This document shows positions 28,201 through 36,567 of a stretch of 64,000 bases of DNA, in pieces. Source of the DNA: Proteinivorax hydrogeniformans (GTDB lineage Bacteria; Bacillota; Proteinivoracia; Proteinivoracales; Proteinivoracaceae); assembly GCF_040515995.1 (NCBI RefSeq), contig NZ_CP159485.1, forward strand, positions 1,860,001 to 1,924,000. Reading direction: 5' to 3'. The notes beneath the pieces were generated by a model. The model was not told the DNA's origin. It made no database searches and saw only the letters and a list, made by a program, of their open reading frames with translations. Every line of letters starts with the position of its first letter. Positions within the stretch are counted from its first letter, which is position 1. A program made the translations under genes and the position numbers.

Positions 28201-29358
28201 CGAGCGCTGTCTTGACAAAAACCTTACCGACTTTGACAAAATTTCTAACGTCTCAGGATGTAATGGATATATTTTCTTAAAGGTTTCTTTTTCCACTTGT
28301 TCAAAGGCGTTATATTTGTTTGATAAAAGGTGAAACGCCTCCTCAACTTTATCTGGTCTAGTTTTTATAACTAATCTTTGGTCAATAATTTCTTCTACAT
28401 CGTCGATTTTAAGAAAGAAGTGGTTTTCTGTAGGAAACCTATCTTTCATAAGATCGGTTACATTGGGAACCGTTATATCTTCAAGTGCAGAAAGAAAGGA
28501 CCCCACTATCCAAGCAGGTATAACTCTTCCGTTACGTTCAGTAGAGGAGTTCTCCAAAAATGTTTTTAAAAATAACGCATCGTCTCTTGCATTGCCGCCT
28601 CGATCCATAAGGTACTCTGACAGCTCATCAATCAGCACAAGGATTCCGTCATATTCTTCTTCTGCTAGCCATTTATATAGATAGTCTAATTTATCTTTAC
28701 GGCCCCTGTCTGGATTGAAAAATGTTATTTCTTCTGCTTCTATAAAAGCTTGTATTAGCTTAGTTATAGAACGGTCATCATTCATACTTTGTTTAAAATC
28801 AGCCCAAGTTTTAAATTTATTGTCAGTATAACTACTGACAAACTCATCTACTTTATGCTTGTAATTGACATTTGCCATAATAGCTTCTTCAAACTTTATA
28901 ATAAAATAACTATTATCTGTAAAAGGAAAACCAGTAATCTTTTCAGCGGCTGAAAAAAACATTTGCTCTAGCGAAACTCCTGGTCCACCTTCTTCCGCCA
29001 TCAAAGAAACAACAAATACTTTTTTATCCATAAAATGTGTTTTTGCTTTTTGTAGGGTGTCATTGTCTGTTTTTAACAAATCAAAAGCAGCATTACTCTT
29101 TACTAGAGCACCTAGAACCGTCATAAAGTGTGACTTACCAGCACCAGGAAGGCCAGAAATTAAAAAACCCTGCCCTTTATCTTGAAAATTAGTCACTTTG
29201 TAAAAAAAATTATCCAGATTTTTCTCCACGCTACCTGTCATAACATAACCTTTCAATAAACTTTCAAGCTTATCTTTATCAGCTGTATCCGCCATATTAT
29301 CTGTAAGCCTTACAATTTTATCTATATGAGGAACTTCAACTATATCCCTTACTTTCAT
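25228..29358 (-). CDS. brxC: BREX large ATPase BrxC/PglY
   Basis: A 1376-residue P-loop ATPase. Walker A is SGLPGAGKSHF near residue 72 and Walker B GILVLIDELSEYLMD near 239. The C-terminal half is rich in predicted coiled coil, with a short CCLC segment near residue 1225. The start is set at ATG 29358, five bases after GGGAGGGG; the frame extends to a TTG at 29373 inside the ribosome site. BrxC is present in all BREX types and is the largest subunit. It lies between the BrxF-like and PglZ genes. Confidence 0.92.
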   Translation of the reverse strand: MKVRDIVEVPHIDKIVRLTDNMADTADKDKLESLLKGYVMTGSVEKNLDNFFYKVTNFQDKGQGFLISGLPGAGKSHFMTVLGALVKSNAAFDLLKTDNDTLQKAKTHFMDKKVFVVSLMAEEGGPGVSLEQMFFSAAEKITGFPFTDNSYFIIKFEEAIMANVNYKHKVDEFVSSYTDNKFKTWADFKQSMNDDRSITKLIQAFIEAEEITFFNPDRGRKDKLDYLYKWLAEEEYDGILVLIDELSEYLMDRGGNARDDALFLKTFLENSSTERNGRVIPAWIVGSFLSALEDITVPNVTDLMKDRFPTENHFFLKIDDVEEIIDQRLVIKTRPDKVEEAFHLLSNKYNAFEQVEKETFKKIYPLHPETLEILSKSVRFLSRQRSIVDFVLSEVKGNADDGGRSQGIMDENYLQMVTPDKIFSHFQERIRELSDKREYFDSIYSYYMGPEGLGNGKVKDLFKDNDDDRKMAAKLIDLLTLLKINELEKNYTVKDLTYMIQYPKLEKEFAEAKVNKILKKMYDEGEYIEIGEENSDADVGSNVYYVNKDVSISNKIKQKIKPLMTNVDGSKIVSIVPEIVKTLNQDPIPISQMFDEPYGQRVRWNHTNRDGVIQFNELNKIASKENLSAALRGLKDKETDYYLYIGTIFDQKKQKEFIDQGLNALNSGNQKVSLFAQKEESKETEKRLLKSIIYWLPSDELDREEEQKRKDKLREFHAYTELYKELDKQYKETHSKEAKEMLDKVGEKKLNLEDEVFEVLKGLYLGGTFYNVEGKLDVDISSYGNESLNRIVKLVLDKVLSQVFDKNQFIAPNEFLGLTDNSTNRFINEFIFGDKVELTGLEKGIVENVVKKFGSVKEQEKAFKFSVDFNNNQFVKMVVKELEDRVEGISYGELYKKIRKSEYGPDKSTTEILMAMLIKKGFLIPLKYDEPINLSEIKAPLSSSISKFKMGEFVDDVYYEGLMRIAKLFFDKRYEKQDLAFQEEFWEELLEYKQGLANRLTESINILLAKRDELGLKKEDFEQTYRLVEYMQDILETIEESNGSKDGLEYFVDQNKKDILNGVVKENYDKCIQFMDWVESDILTDIISIDRKIEDYKKHIYQKPQYQDLFQLTDEIKELMKNGDQLIWGNSVTNINEKFRLFEEKYKSKYIEEHSEQNNQIEFEELKDLKISDNYRFLSSLSSITKINMDYDYINIEEDINRQLRFECKETPINRFNDGEVCCLCNFKLGQKNEIRGKGYFEPAVNKAIQGYIDELNSKANKDKVNKYINSLREIGEQQYVVEKVENMYEIELNNNRVEKYRDFLMSNAEVIPFIDKALQVDINIIPRDISKLVEVFKDKPYSKREMIEKFTRLLEGNGEVSQNHYIKFTDLKNEN

Positions 29359-29380
29359 CTTATCCCCTCCCAAAAAATTA

Positions 29381-29827
29381 CTATAATTTTATCTTTTTAT
29401 AAGCCCTTAGTGGCAAGCCTTTTTCATACTCTGTTGGTACAACTACTAATGCCTTCTTTTCACTTAACGTCACCTTATCCAGTATCTTAATCCAACCAAT
29501 ATAATCCTCTGATAACAAAAACTCCATATGATCAAATACTATTAAGTTTTTATTTTTATATTCTCTCTCAACTAAACCGCTAAAGATTTCTTCTGCATCA
29601 GCTCTAAACTCTTCAGAAAACCTCTCATACAATCTTAATTTTTCATCTGCTATCTTTTGTTGTACATACATCCCCACATCTATGTAGTGGTTTTTTGCGT
29701 TAGCACCATAAACTTCGGTTAAGTATTTTTTGACCAATGGTGTTTTGCCACTACCGTGGTCTCCTAAAATAAAAAGCATTTTACGGTGTCCCATACTATC
29801 TAGAGCTTTTTTAATTTTATCCGTCAT
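29381..29827 (-). CDS. brxF: BrxF-like small P-loop protein
   Basis: A 148-residue protein with Walker A ILGDHGSGKTPLVKK at the N-terminus and a Walker B-like strand NLIVFDHMEFLL, followed by ALVVVPTEYEKGLPLRAY. Size and order of motifs fit BrxF, the small ATPase of BREX type 3. The start ATG 29827 lies inside the last codons of the BrxA-like gene after AAGGTGG; the frame is open to 29857 without a ribosome site. Finding BrxF with BrxD and BrxHI is unusual. An alternative is a distinct small ATPase filling the BrxB position. Confidence 0.68.
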   Translation of the reverse strand: MTDKIKKALDSMGHRKMLFILGDHGSGKTPLVKKYLTEVYGANAKNHYIDVGMYVQQKIADEKLRLYERFSEEFRADAEEIFSGLVEREYKNKNLIVFDHMEFLLSEDYIGWIKILDKVTLSEKKALVVVPTEYEKGLPLRAYKKIKL

Positions 29828-30596
29828 CTTCAACCACCTTCTTGCACAGACTTTCAAGACTATCTAATGCAAACTGGTATTTTGCATTGCCCCCCATATC
29901 GTACCGTTCTATAAATCCTTTTTCTGTCATCCATTTTATATATCGCTTTTTGACTAAATCATTAACTAGAAAATACTTAAAAGTATCACAACCTAGCACT
30001 TTTTCTACATCAGGCATTTTATTACCCTTTATATGCAAAAATTCGTAGCAAATACTAAATAGTATCCCCTGATAAGATGGCCTGACATTTTCGTTTAAAT
30101 AAAAAATCTTCATATTCTTATCCCGGTCTTTTTTACACCTAACTATGCCAAAATCTTGGAGCACTGTATTAACTACAGAGAAGGTTTTCTTATAAGAACT
30201 TTCTTTAGCTTTAGGCATAGCTTCCTTAAATACACTTAATAGCCTCTCATCGTCTATTTCTGCAGGTATATCTCCCTTATAAAATCCCTTTACTACCTCT
30301 CCTACAGCGTCGGAGGTGGTGCATACAATAAAGTAGAGAATCTCTTTTTTGGTTTGATAGCTCTCAACACCATTTATATATTGGAGTAATGGGGAATAAA
30401 TCACTGTGTCCCCATCTAACTTCAAAAAACGCTGAATTAACTTGTTTCTATATTTTGCCGTAGCTTTGTCCCCAAAAGGCATAATTTCATCAATGTATCT
30501 TTTAACTTTTTCTATATCTCTTTCCCACTTTACATACTCCATTGTTTTTATCGTTTCTTCTATTGGTATCCTCTCGGATAGCGAGCTTATCTGCAT
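29817..30596 (-). CDS. brxA: BrxA-like (DUF1819) protein
   Basis: A 259-residue helical protein. The pattern of an N-terminal helix bundle with KYRNKLIQRFLKLDG, then a middle helix set ILYFIVCTTSDAVGEVV, and SSYKKTFSVVNTVLQDFGIV near residue 150 resembles the DUF1819/BrxA family, a DNA-binding NusB-like fold. Position upstream of the small ATPase and BrxC also fits. A strong AAGGGGTGA precedes ATG 30596. The assignment is by pattern and context, not by a diagnostic motif. Confidence 0.62.
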   Translation of the reverse strand: MQISSLSERIPIEETIKTMEYVKWERDIEKVKRYIDEIMPFGDKATAKYRNKLIQRFLKLDGDTVIYSPLLQYINGVESYQTKKEILYFIVCTTSDAVGEVVKGFYKGDIPAEIDDERLLSVFKEAMPKAKESSYKKTFSVVNTVLQDFGIVRCKKDRDKNMKIFYLNENVRPSYQGILFSICYEFLHIKGNKMPDVEKVLGCDTFKYFLVNDLVKKRYIKWMTEKGFIERYDMGGNAKYQFALDSLESLCKKVVEDDG

Positions 30597-30607
30597 GATT
30601 TCACCCC

Positions 30608-32398
30608 TTAGTTAAAAGTCCTCTCTATTTTTTCTTCCATAAGCTCAATATAATCTTGCTTATCTTCTATGTCTAGGTCTTTGAACAGCTTCAATAAATC
30701 CTTAGCCTTTTTTTCGTTGGGGTTTGACTCGGTGTATTTTTTAAATGCGTCTAGAAAGTACTTTTTGTGGATTTCGTCCGACCATTCCGCTAAGCCGTAA
30801 TATTGGTTGTCATAGTATTTGATAAATGTTTTGTTTACTTTCCCTTTTTGCTTTGCCTTTCTGTAGGCGTTCCAGGTATATGCCTCAGAGTTTAAAGCTT
30901 TACTTGCAATTTCAACTCCTCTAATTTTATCATCAATAGTACGACATGTAGTAATAATATCCTCAAAATTATTTAACTTGTTTTCAAGTATATGCTTGAT
31001 ATCCCCCAAACTAATGTATTCAGAGTTTTTAACCATAAGGTAAAATACCGTATCATTAACTTTACAATTGATTGACTCAAAAAGTTTAGATGGTTCGTAA
31101 TATTTAACCTTTTCATCAGGCTCCAGCTGTTCGGTATACATTCTTCTCAGTAATGCAACTGTTTCATATTCAAACCCATATTGATTAGCAATTTTTTCTA
31201 TACTTTTCCCTTTAGATACGTGCTCCTCTTTAAATTTTTCTCTAGATAATTGTATCGAGAGTTTTTCTACATAAGACATTCTTACTTCATGGTCTAAAGT
31301 TATAAGCATGTTACTACTATCAAACTCTTTCTTGTAGCCTAGTTCTAAAGATTCTAGCATTTTAATATATTCTTCTTTATTTATTTTATATAATTGACAA
31401 ACAAGCTTATCGATCCTTTCTGCATAAATATTCACATTGTCAATTTTTTCATGATATTTTATTAAATTTTCTAGGGATATATTAAACTTATCAAAAGTAT
31501 TAATACTTTTGATTTTTTCTATATAACCATTTATTTCCTTTATTATTGTATCATTACCATTTTTGATAATTGGGAATTCTTTTAGAAATATTTTTTTATA
31601 ACGAATGCCATTTGTATTTAACGTAGAACCAATTAATTTTATATAAAACATTGAAATTGTTGAATTCAGAATAGCTAGTAATAGTTTATAATTATCGTAA
31701 TTATTTATCATAAATCCAGTAGCTTCTATATAATATTCTTGTTCATCGTAATAGAACTTAGGTCTGTTAGGAGTAGTATTTATTATTTCCGCAAATAAAA
31801 TTTTAGGAGCTTCTAATTCTTCATAGATATTGGAAGATCTGAGATTATACCATTCCTTACCCTGATCGGATCTACTCATTAATCTTTCTTTGTAGGGCAA
31901 TAAATACTCATATATGTCTGGGTATTTGTTTTTAATATCCAAATCATATTTTGTGTTAATCAAATATTTATTTTTATAATCTAACATATACCTCCCAATA
32001 TCTTTCCCTCTCAAAACTGGCTTAATGATTTCTCTATTTCTTATATTTTTTTCAAGCAAAAGATTTTTCTGTCTTTCATTAATTATAAAAGCATCATTAA
32101 GTCCTGTTTTAATGCCCCAAGTAATTTTCAGTCCTTTTAACTGCTTAATCTTTATACCAGCATTTTCAACCTTATTTTTTATTTCAAGTATTTGATTATC
32201 ATTGAAAACCCAGCTGCTACTCCCGAAAAGGTTTTGATCCAAATGTATACTGTTATTATAAAGGACTTGAGTTGGTTGCATCTTTCTATATTGTTGTTTT
32301 TCTAAAATAATTATACAAGCATCGACTGTCGCATCATCAAATACTTGGTTTAGACTTAAATGTTTAAAATTATCTACATAGCGTTTCATAGCCCTATG
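30608..32398 (-). pseudogene. pglX: pglX, 3' part (target-recognition half), cut off by IS
   Basis: The C-terminal half of PglX. It opens with RYVDNFKHLSLNQVFDDATV…CIIILEK, the segment that normally follows the methyltransferase core, then a TaqI-C-like specificity region (GLNDAFIINERQ, LRGKDIGRY, FYDEQEYYIEATGFM) and a helical tail. An internal ATG at 32389 could allow separate translation (593 residues), but no ribosome site is convincing. The IS lies directly upstream. Joined without the IS, both halves are in the same frame and give about 1115 codons. Without the N-terminal half it has no catalytic motifs. Confidence 0.85.
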
Positions 32399-32472
32399 TG
32401 TTAGGATAGTTGTCGTATAAGAAAATTAATGCAATAATGAAGTTACGACACTAAACCTAAGGAGATAAAATT

Positions 32473-32973
32473 ATGTCAAAATCTAAAAGTAAGCACTACT
32501 CTAAAGAGTTTATTGAGTCCGTATTAAAAAGACTTGAGCCCCCTTCAAATGACACCGTTACTGCTATTGCAGCAGAGCTGGGCATTCCCAAAACAACCAT
32601 TTATACATGGGTGAAAAGAAACAATAAAACTCTATCATCTCGCAAACCTCAAAATAGGTGGAACTCAGAAGATAAATTCCAAATAGTATTAGAAACAGCA
32701 GCTTTAAGTGAAGCTGAGCTAGCCGATTACTGCCGACGTAAAGGTATATACCTTGAAGATATAAAGCGTTGGAAAGAGCAATGTTTAAAGGCAAACCAAG
32801 GTGAAACACAGGACTACCAAAAGACTAAAAGTGAGTTAAAGGAAGAAAAGGAAAAAGCAAAAGAATTAAAAAAGCAGCTTAGACAAAAAGAGAAGGCACT
32901 GGCAGAAACGGCTGCATTACTAGTATTAAGAAAAAAAGCAGACGCGATTTGGGGGGACCCCGAGGAAGACTGA
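32473..32973 (+). CDS. IS3-type transposase OrfA (HTH)
   Basis: A 166-residue protein with a helix-turn-helix near the N-terminus (AIAAELGIPKTTIYTWVKR, 33-51), a second HTH-like part (LSEAELADYCRRKGIYLEDIKRW), and a C-terminal Lys/Glu-rich coiled coil. It binds the element's ends. AAGGAG lies about 8 bp before ATG 32473. Its last 25 bp overlap OrfB in the -1 frame. Confidence 0.87.
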   Translation: MSKSKSKHYSKEFIESVLKRLEPPSNDTVTAIAAELGIPKTTIYTWVKRNNKTLSSRKPQNRWNSEDKFQIVLETAALSEAELADYCRRKGIYLEDIKRWKEQCLKANQGETQDYQKTKSELKEEKEKAKELKKQLRQKEKALAETAALLVLRKKADAIWGDPEED

Positions 32974-34034
32974 TCAGTAGCTCAGATCGCGTAAAAGCAG
33001 TAGAACTGATCGATGAAGCAAGAATAAATGGTGCAAGGTTAGCCCCTGCATGTGAAGTATTAAGTATCAGCGTGCGTACCTATCAAAGATGGACTAAGGA
33101 AAAAGGGAAGATCAAAGAAGATAAAAGACCTTCAGCTAAACGCCCCACTCCTAAAAACAAGCTAACAGATGAAGAACGCCAAGAAATAATAAAAACAGCA
33201 AATAATCCTAAGTATGTCGACTTACCTCCATCACAAATAGTTCCTAAGCTGGCAGACGAAGGCAAATATTTGGCATCTGAATCAACAATTTACAGGGTTT
33301 TAAAAGAAGAAAAAATGGATGCTCACCGAGGAAGGGCCAAAAAACCCACAAAAAGGGAGCCTCCTACTCATGTAGCTACTTCCCCTAATAAAATATGGAC
33401 TTGGGATATAACATGGCTAAACTCTGCTGTTAAAGGTAGTTTCTATAAGTTATACCTTATAATAGATATGTTTAGCAGATTAATTGTAGCCTATGAAGTA
33501 TGGGAGTCAGAGAAAGCAGAATATGCTGAAAGACTTATTAAAAAAGCAACATTGTCTCAAAAGATTTCAGGTCGACCTTTAGTACTACACTCCGATAATG
33601 GCAGCCCAATGAAAGCAGCAACATTTCAGGCCACACTTGAAAAACTAGGTATTCAAAGCTCTTTTTCCCGTCCAAGAGTTAGTAATGACAACCCTTACTC
33701 CGAATCGCTCTTTAAGACCATGAAGTATCGCCCAGCATACCCTTATAAAGGTTTTAAAAGCATAGAGGAAGCAAGAAATTGGGTTAAAGAATTTGTTAGA
33801 TGGTATAACTATGAACACTTACATAGTGGCTTAAAATTTGTTACACCTTACCAAAGACACTATGGAATTGATGTTAATATAGTAGAAAAAAGAATCAGGA
33901 TCTATGAGCATGCAAGGAAAAAGCACCCAGAGAGGTGGTCTAAAAATATCAGAGATTGGTCATTACCCGAATATGTTTCTCTAAACCCTATAAAAGACAT
34001 ACAGTTTAAAAATACTATAGATCATGTAGATTAG
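32949..34034 (+). CDS. IS3-type transposase OrfB (DDE integrase)
   Basis: A DDE-family integrase of up to 361 residues. The catalytic acids are in WTWDITWL, VLHSDNGSP and NPYSESLFKTMKY. The N-terminal 90 residues form an HTH_21-like region. There is no ATG; the frame opens at a TTG inside the end of orfA, next to a run of six G (32951-32956). This points to expression as an OrfAB fusion by -1 frameshifting at the G run. It looks intact, so the element may still be active. Confidence 0.88.
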   Translation: MGGPRGRLISSSDRVKAVELIDEARINGARLAPACEVLSISVRTYQRWTKEKGKIKEDKRPSAKRPTPKNKLTDEERQEIIKTANNPKYVDLPPSQIVPKLADEGKYLASESTIYRVLKEEKMDAHRGRAKKPTKREPPTHVATSPNKIWTWDITWLNSAVKGSFYKLYLIIDMFSRLIVAYEVWESEKAEYAERLIKKATLSQKISGRPLVLHSDNGSPMKAATFQATLEKLGIQSSFSRPRVSNDNPYSESLFKTMKYRPAYPYKGFKSIEEARNWVKEFVRWYNYEHLHSGLKFVTPYQRHYGIDVNIVEKRIRIYEHARKKHPERWSKNIRDWSLPEYVSLNPIKDIQFKNTIDHVD

Positions 34035-34097
34035 CTTTACAATCTAACAAGGTAATTCGTAAAACTTTTTAATTTTAATGCGACAACTTTCTTGACA

Positions 34098-35654
34098 AAC
34101 ACCGATAGTAAATTTATTAGATAGGAAGCTACGCAATTCTTTTCCATAATTTGTTCGTGTAAATTTATTAGAAGTAATAAACCCTAGTTTGCCATTTCTA
34201 TTAAGCATCGCCATTCCTCGTTCAAAAAAATAAGTATATATATCCGAAATATTATTAAAAACATCGTAATTTTTACTCAAATAAGTTTTATTTTTTATTT
34301 TCTCATGCCTAATATAAGGAGGGTTCCCAAGCACGTATTCAAATGTTGTGTTAAAGAAACTACATAGTTTTACGACCTCTTTTGCTTTTTCCTTTGTGAT
34401 TACTTCTACTTTGCCTGACTGATGCTTTAAATTAACTTTCTGTTTTTTTTGTGTTACTTTCCTTTTTTCTTCTTCTCCTAGCCAGTTTACTTGCCTAACT
34501 GTTACGGTTTCATGCTTTTTTTGAAGCTCTTTTTTTAATTCATCTAAATCATATTCCTCTTCCCATCTTATTAAACTATCTGCTTCAATTATATTCAACT
34601 CATCAGTAAAGTTATCTAGATCTTTAAGTAATAAATTTATAGTTGCTAGCTGTACCGCAAAACTATCTATATCCGCACCATAAATACAATTCTTAAGAAG
34701 ATGATAATGGATATTTTTTTCTTGCCAGTATTGCTTCCCAGTTATTTCTTGATCTTTACCATTCTTTTTTATTGTATATATTTCATTAGCATATTTAACT
34801 TGTAAGCTTGCAAGATTATCTTTAAATTTTCTTCTTAAAATATCATAAGCCATTGTTAAAAAATGGCCAGATCCACAAGCAATGTCAGCGACTGTAACAA
34901 ACGGATTTTCCAGCACATCCGCTTCTGCTACTGTATTATTTAAGATATATTCGATAACAAATTCTGGTGTATAAAACTGTCCTACTGCTTTACGGGTTTC
35001 CCTGTCCATGAATTTTTCATAAACATCACCAAGAATATTACTATCTATCACTTTGAAATTCCGGTCTTTGCCTAGTTTCTTAATAACAATATCTAATACA
35101 TCATCAAATTTTTTAATAAGTTTCACATTTCTTTTATCGACTTCCAGATCAACATAGTAAAGATCAAACTCTTCCTCTGTGGGGTTTAAGGCATCATATT
35201 TTTCTTGTTTATAAAGTGATATATTATTGTAAGATTTTTTCATGTCCGCAAAAGCAAAATTGACTAATTCTCCAAAAGTCGATTTTGTTATTAGAGTTTT
35301 CCACTTTTCCAATCCTTTTTTAGACAGCTTTTGTCCTGCATGCTCATTTTCTAGCTCACCTACCACATAATCCTCTTCTCTTGTCATGAAGCCTTTATCT
35401 TCGCAAATTCTTATAAATAAAATTTTGTTAAGCAGGGTATATGCTGCACGGTGACAATAATTTTTATTCCAAGCTTCTCTATCTTTTTTGGCTATACCTT
35501 CATCTGTGTACTGGCTTTCGATAAAGTCTATAAATTCTTGATCAGTTGAAAACTTATATTCAAATATTTCGTCATAAACATTTACTAGCTGCTTATGCAA
35601 CTGCTTAAGCTCTTGTATTAGTTTGTCTTTATCTATTTTGATATTGTTTTCCAT
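34098..35654 (-). pseudogene. pglX: pglX, 5' part (methyltransferase half), cut off by IS
   Basis: The N-terminal half (519 codons) of the BREX adenine methyltransferase PglX. It contains the GQFYTPEFVIEYIL segment, SAM motif I ADIACGSGHFL near residue 260, and the catalytic NPPY (VLGNPPYIRHEK) near 444. It runs into the IS after KFTIGV, and translation would add 19 IS-encoded residues before a stop at 34044. The target-recognition half is separated by 1.7 kb, so host methylation is probably lost unless the IS leaves or the halves work together. Confidence 0.87.
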
Positions 35655-35665
35655 AGTAGCACCTC

Positions 35666-36268
35666 CTAAGCCAAACCTAACTGATTCATAAGCTCTGTAG
35701 TAACTTTAGATTCTTCGATAAAATCTTTGATATCTCTCCTACTATCAATCGGATATATTCTTTCAAATAAGGCTATCGCAGTATCAGGATCAAGTGTTGC
35801 AAAATCATACTTTTTTAGTTTTTCTATTGGATTATCCTGGTTTGTGATAAAAAATCCGATTTTTAGCTTTTCCACATACTTGTCAAAAGTATTGCCTGTA
35901 TATAGATTCCGAGTAGATTCTGCCCTGCGGAGATCTTTACAAGCTAACCTATATAACTCATAATAGTCCTCTCGATAGTTTCTACTAAGCTCTCCCCAAA
36001 GTTCTATAGCCTCAATATTAAACTTAGGTGAAATTAGGTCACTAGCTTCAGATGCTAATCTTATATGAATGTACTGGCAAGTTAAATGAATCGCTGTTTT
36101 CGTTACTAAATAACTTTTAAACCTTTCAGCGCTAATTTTACCTTCATAACCTTTCCTAGCCTCTGTTAATTCCGAGGTGCCGATACTTCTATTTAAAACC
36201 TCTTCAGCCTTTTCCTTAAATTGAACCATATCCTCGATAAATTGCGACTTATTTCGACTAATTCCCAC
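35666..36268 (-). CDS. Unrecognised first protein of the BREX operon, 200 residues
   Basis: A soluble, mostly helical protein with many charged residues and an RNYREDYYELYRLACKDLRRAES segment in the middle. It starts with GTG 36268, eight bases after GGGAGG, and ends 12 bp before pglX. Its place as first gene, ahead of the methyltransferase, matches no BREX gene I recognise; the size is near that of BrxE from type 6, but I see no sequence basis for that name. It could be a PglX partner or an operon-specific accessory. Confidence 0.7.
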   Translation of the reverse strand: MGISRNKSQFIEDMVQFKEKAEEVLNRSIGTSELTEARKGYEGKISAERFKSYLVTKTAIHLTCQYIHIRLASEASDLISPKFNIEAIELWGELSRNYREDYYELYRLACKDLRRAESTRNLYTGNTFDKYVEKLKIGFFITNQDNPIEKLKKYDFATLDPDTAIALFERIYPIDSRRDIKDFIEESKVTTELMNQLGLA

Positions 36269-36382
36269 AATTTTCGCCTCCCTTTAAAGCCTTTGTCACG
36301 GGCTTTTTATGTTACTTTATATACTTCTATATACTCTTAAGTTTCTCCTTTTAATTTACTGTCTCCAGGTTTTAGGCCTTTA

Positions 36383-36438
36383 AATAATATACCACTTTCT
36401 TTTGACACCATCATGTCAAAAGAAAGTGGTATATTATT
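36383..36438 (-). promoter_or_regulatory. BREX operon promoter within a perfect 25-bp inverted repeat
   Basis: Two perfect 25-bp arms (36383-36407 and 36414-36438) surround CCATCA. The core is CTTTTGACA-N6-TGTCAAAAG, followed on the minus strand after 8 nt by TATATT (36386-36391) as -10, giving a leader of about 110 nt. The same core and spacing occur at 17404-17440. The whole repeat could also form a hairpin that ends the HEPN-CBS transcript (stop 36568). Confidence 0.72.
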
Positions 36439-36567
36439 AATACTTTTAATTAAATAACTTTAGGAATTCCTCATATTATATTTTTTTTAAAACTTCCCTC
36501 TGTTTCTTTCTACAACCCGAAATGTTTACCGTGTTAGATTTTACTTTGTAAAAGTCAAGCTATTGTA

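Larger units (their letters stand above)
32399..34097 (+). mobile_element. IS3-like insertion sequence inside pglX
   Basis: About 1.7 kb with imperfect terminal inverted repeats starting TG: TGTTAGGATAGTTGTCGTAT at the left and TGTCAAGAAAGTTGTCGCAT (complement) at the right, 16 of 20 identical. It carries two overlapping reading frames for an HTH protein and a DDE transposase, on the strand opposite to pglX. I see no matching direct repeat in the bases just outside the ends, so the exact insertion history is unclear. Confidence 0.85.

Noticed and set aside
32390-34105. Target-site duplication of the IS
   Set aside because: The bases outside the inferred ends (…CTATG and AACAC…) do not match, so none is reported.
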